Notes under the pieces: model-generated
What the model was told of the DNA's origin: nothing
Seen by the model: the letters and a program-made list of their open reading frames with translations, nothing else
The model's database searches: none
In this document: positions 57,116-64,000 of the stretch, piece by piece
Numbering within the stretch: position 1 is the first letter of the stretch
Layout of the letters: each line of letters opens with the position of its first letter
Assembly (NCBI GenBank): GCA_049975505.1
Contig: JBNGCY010000001.1
Span: 1-64,000 of the forward strand
Source of the DNA: JAIVHC01 sp049975505
GTDB lineage: Bacteria > Desulfobacterota > Desulfuromonadia > Desulfuromonadales > Desulfuromonadaceae
Reading direction: 5' to 3'
DNA: 64,000 nt
Made by a program: the position numbers and the translations under genes

Positions 57116-58102
57116 TTACCAGCGCAGCAGGGATGCACCCCAGGTGAACCCCCCGCCGAAGGCGTCCAGAAGGATGTAATCACCCTCTTTTAACAATCCT
57201 TTGTGATTGGCTTCATCCAAAGCCAGAGGAATGGATGCCCCGGAAGTGTTGCCGCACCGATCAACATTGACATACATCTGTCCGTCGCTCAAATTCAGGC
57301 GCCTGGATACTGCATCCAGGATGCGGCGATTGGCCTGATGGGGGAACAGTTTCGCAATCCTGGTGACATCCACGTCGTTAGCGCGAAGGGCTTCTTCAGC
57401 CACCTCGTACATGGAACGTACCGCCATCTTGAAAACCTCGTTTCCCGCCATTTTCAGAAAAGGGAGACGCTCCTCTATTCCTGCAATGCTGGCCGGATGG
57501 CGTGACCCGAAACCGGGCTGATACAGAAGCTCCCACTGGGAACCGTCCGCGTGCAGATGGGTTGAAAGGATGCCGTTCTCACCCTTCTGCCCCTCGAGAA
57601 CTACAGCCCCGGCCCCATCGCCGAAGAGGATGCAGGTATTGCGATCCTCCCAGTCGATAATGCGACTCAGAATCTCGGCACCGATAACCAGGGCACGCTT
57701 GCAGGTTCCGGTTTCAATGAACTTTGCGGCACTGGACAGGGCATAAACAAAGCCGCTGCACGCTGCAGACACATCCCAGGCAGAGGCATTTCGGGCTCCG
57801 ATTTTATCCTGAACCAGACAGGCGGTGGAAGGCCAGGGAAAATCTCCGGTTATAGTGGCGACAACCACCATATCGATCTGATCCGCGGAAACACCTGCCA
57901 TTTCCATGGCCCGCTGAGCCGCATTGACAGCCAGGTCAGAGGTCTGTTCATCATCTGCGGCAATGTGCCGTTCATGGATCCCGGTGCGGGCTGAGATCCA
58001 CTCATTGTTGGTATCAACCATCTGCTCAAGGTCGAAATTGGTCAGAATGCGCTCGGGAAGGTAAGAACCTGTGCCGATGATGCGTGCTTTAATGTGCGCC
58101 AC
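57116..58102 (-). CDS. fabH: 3-oxoacyl-[ACP] synthase III
   Basis: 328 aa initiation condensing enzyme. Catalytic Cys in WDVSAACSGFVYALSSAA, His in LFPHQANRRILDAVSRRL, Asn in RCGNTSGASIPLAL. It accepts acyl-CoA primers. Downstream of plsX by 59 bases. Confidence 0.97.
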   Translation of the reverse strand: MAHIKARIIGTGSYLPERILTNFDLEQMVDTNNEWISARTGIHERHIAADDEQTSDLAVNAAQRAMEMAGVSADQIDMVVVATITGDFPWPSTACLVQDKIGARNASAWDVSAACSGFVYALSSAAKFIETGTCKRALVIGAEILSRIIDWEDRNTCILFGDGAGAVVLEGQKGENGILSTHLHADGSQWELLYQPGFGSRHPASIAGIEERLPFLKMAGNEVFKMAVRSMYEVAEEALRANDVDVTRIAKLFPHQANRRILDAVSRRLNLSDGQMYVNVDRCGNTSGASIPLALDEANHKGLLKEGDYILLDAFGGGFTWGASLLRW

Positions 58103-58161
58103 TTGTAGAGTTCTCCACTATTTCGGATAATAATGATGCATACTGGCAGACAAATTTGTGT

Positions 58162-59235
58162 CTAGCCTGCCTGAGCTATATCCCGGGATTCTTTCCCGGC
58201 CCCGGCGGCGGGTCCTGATGGCTCTGATCGTTCTCCCAATCGATCCAACTGGTTTACCAGGTCATCATTTACCGAGGTTAAAATACTTTCGGCTGCCTGA
58301 CGGATAGCCGTGGCTATGGATTTGGCACTGGAACTGCCGTGACAGATAATACAGGTGCCGCGAATCCCCAACAGAGGTGCGCCACCGTATTCTTCGCAAT
58401 CGATTTTCTGCTTGAATGCCTTGAATGCCGGACGCGCCAGGAGCGCACCAATTCTGGCCCAAAAGCGGGACTGAAGCTCTTCGCGCAACATGGATGCAAT
58501 ACTGCTCGCGAGCCCTTCAGAGGTCTTAAGCACAATATTGCCTACAAAACCATCACACACGACCACATCCAGGGTACCACTGTAGATGTCCCGTCCTTCC
58601 ACATAGCCGAGATAGTTGAGATCCTGCTGTTTCAGGAGAGCGTGGGTGCTACGGGTGAGGTCGTTGCCCTTTTTCTCCTCGGCACCGTTGGACAAAAGTC
58701 CTATACGCGGCGAGGCAATGCCCATAACATTACGCGCATACACATCGCCCATAATCGCAAACTGCTGAAGATGTGAGGGGCGACAATCGACATTGCCGCC
58801 TACATCGAGGATCAGAACTTCGCCGTTGCGCGCTGGCATAATTGTAGCGATTGCAGGGCGTTCTATACCTGCAATCCGTTTCATGACAAACATGCCGGCA
58901 GCCATGGTAGCCCCTGAATTACCCGCACTCACGACCGCCTGGGCCCTGTTGTCCTTAACAAGATCAAAAGCGACTCTGATTGATGAGTCCTTTTTTTTGC
59001 GCACCGCATCGGATGCGGAATCATGCATAGTGACCACCTGGCTGGTGTGCTTCACCTCCAGTTCGATCCCGTCGGTTGCATGGCGTTGCAGTTCCTGCTC
59101 AATGCGTTCCGCATCCCCTACAAGGATCACATTGATCCCGGGGGTGCGGGCGGCAAGAACCGCACCTTCCACTTCAGCTGCGGGGGAATTATCTCCCCCC
59201 ATGGCGTCAACTGCTATAGTTACTGAATCCATCAA
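58162..59235 (-). CDS. plsX: Phosphate acyltransferase PlsX
   Basis: 357 aa. Makes acyl-phosphate from acyl-ACP for phospholipid synthesis. VTIAVDAMGGDNSPAAEVEG, VDCRPSHLQQFAIMG and GNIVLKTSEGLASSI are diagnostic. Starts 20 bases after rpmF, the classic rpmF-plsX-fabH order. The C-terminal tail (RSEPSGPAAGAGKESRD) is a slight extension. Confidence 0.96.
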   Translation of the reverse strand: MMDSVTIAVDAMGGDNSPAAEVEGAVLAARTPGINVILVGDAERIEQELQRHATDGIELEVKHTSQVVTMHDSASDAVRKKKDSSIRVAFDLVKDNRAQAVVSAGNSGATMAAGMFVMKRIAGIERPAIATIMPARNGEVLILDVGGNVDCRPSHLQQFAIMGDVYARNVMGIASPRIGLLSNGAEEKKGNDLTRSTHALLKQQDLNYLGYVEGRDIYSGTLDVVVCDGFVGNIVLKTSEGLASSIASMLREELQSRFWARIGALLARPAFKAFKQKIDCEEYGGAPLLGIRGTCIICHGSSSAKSIATAIRQAAESILTSVNDDLVNQLDRLGERSEPSGPAAGAGKESRDIAQAG

Positions 59236-59255
59236 AACGCTTAAACCGTCTTATT

Positions 59256-59435
59256 TCAGACAGTTGTATCCAAAACTTCACGATCTTTATAATATCCGCA
59301 AGTGCCACAAACCCGGTGGGATTGTTTGGGCTCATCACACTGAGGACATACTGACATGCCGGGAGCAGTCAGATGGTCGTGAGAACGTCGCATATCACGT
59401 TTAGATTTTGAGGTTTTCTTTTTAGGTACCGCCAT
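59256..59435 (-). CDS. rpmF: 50S ribosomal protein L32
   Basis: 59 aa, too short for a long-ORF listing. MAVPKKKTSKSKRDMRRSHD is the L32 N-terminus, followed by four zinc cysteines CPQCDEPKQSHRVCGTCGYY. Located between the DUF177 gene and plsX, the normal place. AAGGAGTAAGGAACATG gives a good ribosome site. Confidence 0.97.
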   Translation of the reverse strand: MAVPKKKTSKSKRDMRRSHDHLTAPGMSVCPQCDEPKQSHRVCGTCGYYKDREVLDTTV

Positions 59436-59551
59436 GTTCCTTACTCCTTAAAATATAATCTTGACTAAAAACAGTTTGACTGCACAAAAACTTATGCAGT
59501 CAAATTTCGAACAACCGTGAAACAAACGCGTAAAAATAACCCATCCACTGG

Positions 59552-60106
59552 TTATTTTTCAACCTTAAAATCCCGCAAAGCCGCAAAATGCATACTGATG
59601 TTGTTATCCGCACATCTGCATGTTTCAATGTTGAGGTTCGCACCACACACCGAACACAGGCCCTTGCATTTTTCCGAACACAGGGGGCGTGGAGGAAGAG
59701 CGAGGACAATCTGCTGCTGGATCTCATCCTGCAAATCAATAATTTCCCCGTCAAAAAGTTCCAGCCCCATCTGTTCCGCGCTGAGTTCGACCTCTCCGCC
59801 GTCCTCATCGACAACCTGGGGCAACTGCTCGACATAATCCTGGTGAAACTCCACCCTGATATCCAGCTGATGTTCCTCCAGACAACGCGAACACTGCATC
59901 TGTACCACTGTTTCGGCACTTCCGTCCACGGAAACAATCTGTGCCATTTTATGCATCTGCGCATGACATTTAACCGCAGACAGCTCCATGATAATGCCGT
60001 CTTTTTTCAGTTGCGCGAGCACCGGAAGATCATCCGGAGTATAAACACACTCCAGTTCCAACCCCTGTGCCCCTATTTCATCAACATGAACTTGCATTAC
60101 CCGCAT
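59552..60106 (-). CDS. yceD: DUF177 (YceD family) protein
   Basis: 184 aa. YceD/DUF177 is involved in 23S rRNA and fatty-acid-linked metabolism. The family pattern CSRCLEEHQLDIRVEFHQDY, then LPPRPLCSEKCKGLCSVCGANLN with four cysteines, is present. Start uncertain: ATG at 60106 (MRVMQVHVDE) or 60097; the open frame extends to 60148. First gene of the rpmF operon, downstream of the promoter at 60175-60202. Confidence 0.85.
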   Translation of the reverse strand: MRVMQVHVDEIGAQGLELECVYTPDDLPVLAQLKKDGIIMELSAVKCHAQMHKMAQIVSVDGSAETVVQMQCSRCLEEHQLDIRVEFHQDYVEQLPQVVDEDGGEVELSAEQMGLELFDGEIIDLQDEIQQQIVLALPPRPLCSEKCKGLCSVCGANLNIETCRCADNNISMHFAALRDFKVEK

Positions 60107-60714
60107 ACCGTAATTAGGATGAGAAGAATATCCGAACCCGCAAAGCAAGCAGGATAATTAAAAATAAGGCCGACAGTATAGGTGCTGTTCGGACATTGTC
60201 AAGGGCGAAATCCTCCCTCGTGTACTTCATGTCACCACTCCGCTCCCGTCGGGCTTAATTCCGGCAGGCAACCGGTGACCTCTTTCACACAACACCCTTG
60301 GTAACAGCAGGGGAAGATGAGGTATAATCGAGAAGTTACCCCTGGATTTAATATGAGCATCCGGATTACAGGCAAAAACAACCCTCGATCAGTACCACAT
60401 ATCTGGTACTAAGAGCACATCCAAATCACCCGGGAATAGATAAATAAGCTTGACAACTAAAAACTGCAGCCATTTCAACGAAATAACTTCACCGCCCACA
60501 GCGCCTGTTGATAAGGTGTGGAAAAGGCTGTGAAAGGCTGGCATCATGCAGCAATAAAAACAACTTTCTCCATTTTGCCTATTTTTTAGGCATATATTTT
60601 TATCTAATAATTACTGGTGTTTACATTCACAAAATCATCGACTACTGAAGATTTATCCGCTTATCATGCAGTTAACCCGAGTATCACATCCATCAGACAC
60701 ACGGAGTAACAGAT
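60107..60714. other. Divergent intergenic region, about 600 bases
   Basis: Holds the promoter above on the left. To the right is an AT-rich stretch with a TATAAT at 60323-60328, a hairpin AGTACCA-6-TGGTACT (60397-60416), a DnaA-box-like TGTTGATAA (60507-60515), and a hairpin TGCCTA-TTTTT-TAGGCA followed by TATATTTTTATC (60576-60604), which looks like an intrinsic terminator on plus. A non-coding RNA of about 265 nt between the TATAAT and the terminator is possible but unproven; no known RNA family recognised. Confidence 0.4.
60175..60202 (-). promoter_or_regulatory. Strong sigma-70-type promoter of the DUF177-rpmF-plsX-fab-rib run
   Basis: TTGACA (60197-60202, perfect -35), 16-bp spacer, TATACT (60175-60180). 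It points into the DUF177 gene, with the first start about 70 bases away. Best promoter match in the window. Confidence 0.75.
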
Positions 60715-61107
60715 ATGTTAATAACATTGCTCATAATCTTTATTATTGTTCCTGTTCTTGAGATATATGTACTTATTTCGGCAGGCAGGATTATCGGGGT
60801 CTGGCCAACTATCGGGCTCATAATTCTTACAGGTATAGCTGGGGCATATCTGCTGCGCACCCAGGGAGCAGATGTGATAAATCGGATACATACCGCCCTG
60901 AACCGCGGCGAGCTGCCTGCTGACGACCTTATAGATGGTGCCATGATTTTCTGCGGCGGGATCACTCTGCTTACCCCGGGATTCTGTACCGATATTCTGG
61001 GGTTCTGTCTTCTTCTGCCCCTGACCCGTCCCTGGCTGAAACGCTGGCTGAAGCAATATTTCAATCGCAGGGTTGAAAGCGGTAATATCCGCATATACAG
61101 AGGCTGA
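60715..61107 (+). CDS. fxsA: FxsA-family membrane protein
   Basis: 130 aa with about three hydrophobic segments (LLIIFIIVPVLEIYVLISAG, a second TIGLIILTGIAGAYLL). The FxsA pattern RTQGADVINRIHTALNRGELP and DIDGAMIFCGGITLLTPGF-like LIDGAMIFCGGITLLTPGFC are clear. E. coli FxsA relieves phage T7 exclusion by F; general role unknown. GGAG site before the ATG at 60715. Convergent with the methyltransferase gene. Confidence 0.88.
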   Translation: MLITLLIIFIIVPVLEIYVLISAGRIIGVWPTIGLIILTGIAGAYLLRTQGADVINRIHTALNRGELPADDLIDGAMIFCGGITLLTPGFCTDILGFCLLLPLTRPWLKRWLKQYFNRRVESGNIRIYRG

Positions 61108-61116
61108 GACAACATC

Positions 61117-61136
61117 AGGTGCAGAACGTTGCACCT
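61117..61136. terminator. Hairpin between convergent fxsA and methyltransferase genes
   Basis: AGGTGCA and TTGCACCT pair, then TATTATTC on plus. A short stem and weak T tract; a modest terminator candidate. Confidence 0.35.
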
Positions 61137-61138
61137 TA

Positions 61139-61771
61139 TTATTCAGGGCGCTTGCCCCAGACCAGAAACACCGGATATCCTGTCTCCCCCTGTAGACGCT
61201 GTTTAACAATGGTATGGGCGAGAACGGAATCTGTATGCCCAAGACCAAGACGCTCAAGGGTCTGTTGCAACGCTTCACTCCGGATCCCGGACTGGATAAC
61301 TCCTTCAGGTTTGTCGTGAAAAGTTCCGTCATCGTTCTCCAAGTCAGCGAGAGCGAGGATTCCTCCGGGGCGCAGAGCTGCTATGAGATGTTCCAGGATC
61401 GGCTCTATCTGCGGAAGATGATGTAGCACCATACTGCTGTATATCAGGTCAAATTCACCTCGACCCAGCAGAACCAGATCATCGCCTACAAGTCTGGTAC
61501 GCACCTCCCGCGCTCCGAGGTCGGCGGCTTTTTTTTCCACCACTTCGAGCATCTCAACAGCACGATCGACTGCAACCACCTCTTCCAGCGCATCAATCAG
61601 ATTGAAGGTCACCATCCCGGTGCCACACCCGAACTCCATGGCACGGCATCCGGGCGGTATGCCAACATGGGTACGTATCGCATCCGCCACGGCGGCTGCA
61701 AGCTTTACCCGCCGCGGTTTTTCATCCCAGGTAGCGGCAACAGCATTGAAATCTTTGACTCTGGTTTCCAT
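61139..61771 (-). CDS. Class I SAM-dependent methyltransferase
   Basis: 210 aa. SAM-binding AMEFGCGTGMVTFNLIDAL, acidic loop VVAVDRAVEMLEVVEKKA and FDLIYSSMVLHHLPQIEP. Target unknown. Start at 61771 with AAGGA eight bases upstream; the frame extends to 61906 only because repeat R5 is open and adds the leader MVPMERASVATDGDSR, the same as in front of hom. Confidence 0.85.
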   Translation of the reverse strand: METRVKDFNAVAATWDEKPRRVKLAAAVADAIRTHVGIPPGCRAMEFGCGTGMVTFNLIDALEEVVAVDRAVEMLEVVEKKAADLGAREVRTRLVGDDLVLLGRGEFDLIYSSMVLHHLPQIEPILEHLIAALRPGGILALADLENDDGTFHDKPEGVIQSGIRSEALQQTLERLGLGHTDSVLAHTIVKQRLQGETGYPVFLVWGKRPE

Positions 61772-61806
61772 GTTCCATGTCCTTTTTTTTGAAAATAACA
61801 GTTCAG

Positions 61807-61913
61807 TAAGGGCTTGTGCCACCCATTCCAAGGGACACTTTGCGCCGTCCATGGCCGTTCGACTGTCGCCGTCCGTGGCGACAGACGCCCTTTCCATGGG
61901 TACCACAAGCCCT
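61807..61913 (-). repeat. Palindromic element, copy R5 (short form)
   Basis: Reversed orientation, almost identical to R4 over about 110 bp. Arms GGCTTGTGCCACCCATTCC and CCATGGGTACCACAAGCCC, hairpin CTGTCGCC-6-GGCGACAG. Outer ends TAACAGTTCAG (from 61798) and GTGAAGAGTTAC (to 61939) give about 142 bp. Between the methyltransferase and helicase genes. Confidence 0.87.
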
Positions 61914-61988
61914 CACCGGTAGCGGTAGTGAAGAGTTACTTTTGAAATTTGTAAGTATTGGCGCTGGATATTGTAAAGTCCCTCGTTC

Positions 61989-64000
61989 TTAACATTCGCA
62001 CCAGGCATCGCAGGCAGGAAAATACAATCCGGCCCGACAGCGCCTGTCCGGTTCAAGTCGTTGCATAAGAGCGACATAGCGTTCCAGTTGAGGAGCATAC
62101 ATGCTGCGCTGGCGCTCGAGAAAGATATCCAGTGCTTCCCCATTTTCAGGCAGTGCACTTTTGTAGTCAATAATCCAGCGCACCCCGGTTGTCGCATCCA
62201 CAAAGGTGCGATCCACTACGCCGACTACCGTTTCCCCGTCATACATGCCGCAAACTTCAAATTCAGCTGCTGCCTGCGAATGGGAGGCGAGAATCCATGT
62301 GCCGGTTTCACTTTCAATGCTGCGCATGAGCATTTGAAGACAGGATTGCGCCAGAGTATCCGCATCAGCAACATAACCCTCAAGCTGGAAACGCCGGGAT
62401 ATCTCTTCACGTAATGTATGCAGATACTCCGGATTCTGGCGCGACTTATCTCCACTTAAACAGGCGAGATATTCATGAACCACCGTGCCGAGAACAGCGC
62501 TGCGGCGCATTGCGGCTGAGGTATGTCGATGCTCTGACGAGGTTGCGGATATTTGAGGGAGCAATGCCTCAGTACCGGATGTGGCATAAGGAGGAAAGGA
62601 ATTCAGCGGCAGCCGTTTCAGCACCGAAGTGGTTTGAACCACGTTGTTTTCCTCATCATCCTCGCTGGTATTCCGGATCGAAGAAAAATAACCGCTGCAT
62701 ACCGGCCACAGCAGTTGGAGCAGTGAACCACGTTGCGGCGAGGGTTCTCCGTCTGAGTTCAGAGGAGCGTGGGCATAACAGTATATTTTTCTGCGTGCTC
62801 TGGTCAGGGCGACATACAACAGGCGCACGCTCTCGTATTCCTCTTTGCGCTTTTCCATGCGCTCAAGCATGGCATAAACCGGATCAGAATCTGAAGCACC
62901 TCTCCCGGCTATCGGAGCAAGAAGAAGGCCGAAATTGGGGTCTTCCTCCCAGCGCAACATGGTTCTGGGGCTTCTGCCCGTTCGGCTCCCCAGACCGGGA
63001 AGAAATACGTGGTCAAATTCCAGCCCTTTGGCCTTATGGATGGTCATGACATGCAAACGCACTTCAGGTCCGCCCTGAGCGCGGGCGTAGAGTTGTTTCA
63101 GTTGCTCTTCCAGACAGGAAAAATTTTCCACCTCTGCGCCATGCTCGCAACGCTCGAGGACAGTAGCGAATTGACAGAGGGTCTCACATTCCTGCGCACT
63201 CCAGCATTTATGTACCTGCAACTCTGCAAGGCATTCATCGCATAGCCTGCGCACAGACATGCGCCCGCGTAGCTGCTGATAGCGCACCAGAATTCCAGCC
63301 ACATGAATAAAGCGGATTCGTGCACCCTCTTCTGCAAAGGGGATGTTCTCCGCTTCGTTCAGAGCGGCGGCTAGGGTGAAAAACCGGGATACATGCGTAA
63401 GATCCTCAAGCTTCAGGCCGCACCACGGGGCACGCAACACGCTCATCCAGCTGAGTTTATCTGCCGGATGAAGAAGTGTTTTCAGAACTGACACCGCATC
63501 GCGTACCAGCATATTATCTTTTAAGGGATCAATCTCCTGTGCCTGATACGCTATCGCCTCACGTTGCAGCAACGCGGTTATGGAACTCAGATGGGAGCGG
63601 GAGCGCACCAGAATCGCTATATCTTCATCCGCCGAAGAGCTGAGTATTTCTTTGACTCGCTCCACTACCGCACGGGCTTCCGCATCCGCATCGGCATCGC
63701 TTTGCGCTATAAATTCCAGGGCCTCGCCAGCGGCGGGAATAACCGGACAGGCGCGGGAAAATTTCACAGCCCCGCTTCCGGCGTGCTCATGTGGCGGGAA
63801 AATCGTGGAAAACCACTGATTGGTGAGTTCAACCACATTTTTCTGGGAGCGGAAGTTGGCCTGCAACTGCAGAGGAACCAGAGGTATCTGCCCAATCCCT
63901 TCGCTGCCGGCACGCAAAAACAGGCCCACCTCGGCCTCGCGAAAGCGGTAAATGGATTGCATCGGATCGCCAACAATAAAGAGGGTGCGCTCCCTGCTCT
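61989..64000 (-). CDS. UvrD/AddA-type helicase-nuclease, partial
   Basis: C-terminal about 670 residues of a RecB/AddA-like ATP-dependent helicase-nuclease; the gene runs off the right edge. FIVGDPMQSIYRFREAE is helicase motif III, then VMTIHKAKGLEFDHVF and VRLLYVALTRARR (motifs V-VI). A RecB-type nuclease domain ends the protein with VGVVDRTFVD and WIIDYKSAL. It is probably AddA of a double-strand-break repair pair; AddB is not visible. The C-terminus ACDAWCEC is cysteine-bearing. Confidence 0.88.
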   Translation of the reverse strand, partial: SRERTLFIVGDPMQSIYRFREAEVGLFLRAGSEGIGQIPLVPLQLQANFRSQKNVVELTNQWFSTIFPPHEHAGSGAVKFSRACPVIPAAGEALEFIAQSDADADAEARAVVERVKEILSSSADEDIAILVRSRSHLSSITALLQREAIAYQAQEIDPLKDNMLVRDAVSVLKTLLHPADKLSWMSVLRAPWCGLKLEDLTHVSRFFTLAAALNEAENIPFAEEGARIRFIHVAGILVRYQQLRGRMSVRRLCDECLAELQVHKCWSAQECETLCQFATVLERCEHGAEVENFSCLEEQLKQLYARAQGGPEVRLHVMTIHKAKGLEFDHVFLPGLGSRTGRSPRTMLRWEEDPNFGLLLAPIAGRGASDSDPVYAMLERMEKRKEEYESVRLLYVALTRARRKIYCYAHAPLNSDGEPSPQRGSLLQLLWPVCSGYFSSIRNTSEDDEENNVVQTTSVLKRLPLNSFPPYATSGTEALLPQISATSSEHRHTSAAMRRSAVLGTVVHEYLACLSGDKSRQNPEYLHTLREEISRRFQLEGYVADADTLAQSCLQMLMRSIESETGTWILASHSQAAAEFEVCGMYDGETVVGVVDRTFVDATTGVRWIIDYKSALPENGEALDIFLERQRSMYAPQLERYVALMQRLEPDRRCRAGLYFPACDAWCEC

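Noticed and set aside
60507..60515. DnaA-box-like TGTTGATAA beside an AT-rich tract, as a replication origin
   Set aside because: Only one clear box and no dnaA, dnaN or gidA nearby.
1..64000. CRISPR arrays, tRNA or rRNA genes
   Set aside because: No regularly spaced direct repeats, no cloverleaf-like or rRNA-like segment seen on either strand.

Overview
This window is chromosomal, dense, mostly housekeeping sequence from a Gram-negative anaerobe-type bacterium. Three things point to Desulfuromonadota or a neighbouring phylum such as Chrysiogenota. The fatty-acid/riboflavin run DUF177-rpmF-plsX-fabHDG-acpP-fabF-rpiB-glyA-comEB-nrdR-ribD-ribE-ribBA-ribH-nusB is the order I associate with Geobacter relatives, as is the block mutS-amiC-glnD-xer-apgM. 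A class II (B12-type) ribonucleotide reductase starts at the left edge, and the pyrimidine operon is headed by pyrR. I cannot fix the genus without a search.

Layout. 1-5259: the 5' part of nrdJ (minus strand) behind a promoter carrying two NrdR-type boxes, then cysteine-desulfurase-like, phoH-type, tsaD and DUF2062 genes on plus. 5352-8088: ettA (minus) and a membrane-anchored hydrolase (plus). 8085-33419: a long minus-strand run. In the transcribed direction it reads lepA, lepB, amiC-type amidase (mutS lies between lepB and the amidase), glnD, xer recombinase, apgM, orphan ABC permease, a small YchJ-like gene, mutM and a thioesterase, then pyrR-pyrB-pyrC-carA-carB, greA, a DUF1858 gene and recG. 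The pyr operon has a 400-base leader with a PyrR-binding-loop match and an intrinsic terminator; carB carries a one-base frameshift. 33706-45118: a plus-strand island with a SecB-like protein, a PfaD-type enoyl reductase, a giant PfaA-type synthase, a DUF89 protein and aroC. 45223-60106: homoserine dehydrogenase, then the nusB...DUF177 run on minus, read from a strong promoter at 60175-60202. 60715-64000: fxsA, a methyltransferase and the 3' two kilobases of an AddA/RecB-like helicase-nuclease.

The most unusual content is a family of palindromic intergenic elements (seven copies or derivatives, about 56-145 bp, both orientations). They have paired outer ends of GTAAC type, a long pairing arm and an internal 8-bp hairpin, and no coding capacity. 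They look like non-autonomous mobile elements or a structured repeat. Two of them create a false, nearly identical protein leader in front of unrelated genes. The second highlight is the PfaA/PfaD locus without PfaB or PfaC, a probable secondary-lipid synthase whose tandem carrier-protein region is interrupted by an assembly gap.

All three 100-N gaps are flanked by exact 55-bp duplications. Collapsing each one restores an open frame, so the gaps are scaffolding artefacts. In the PfaA gene the gap may also hide extra carrier-protein repeats.
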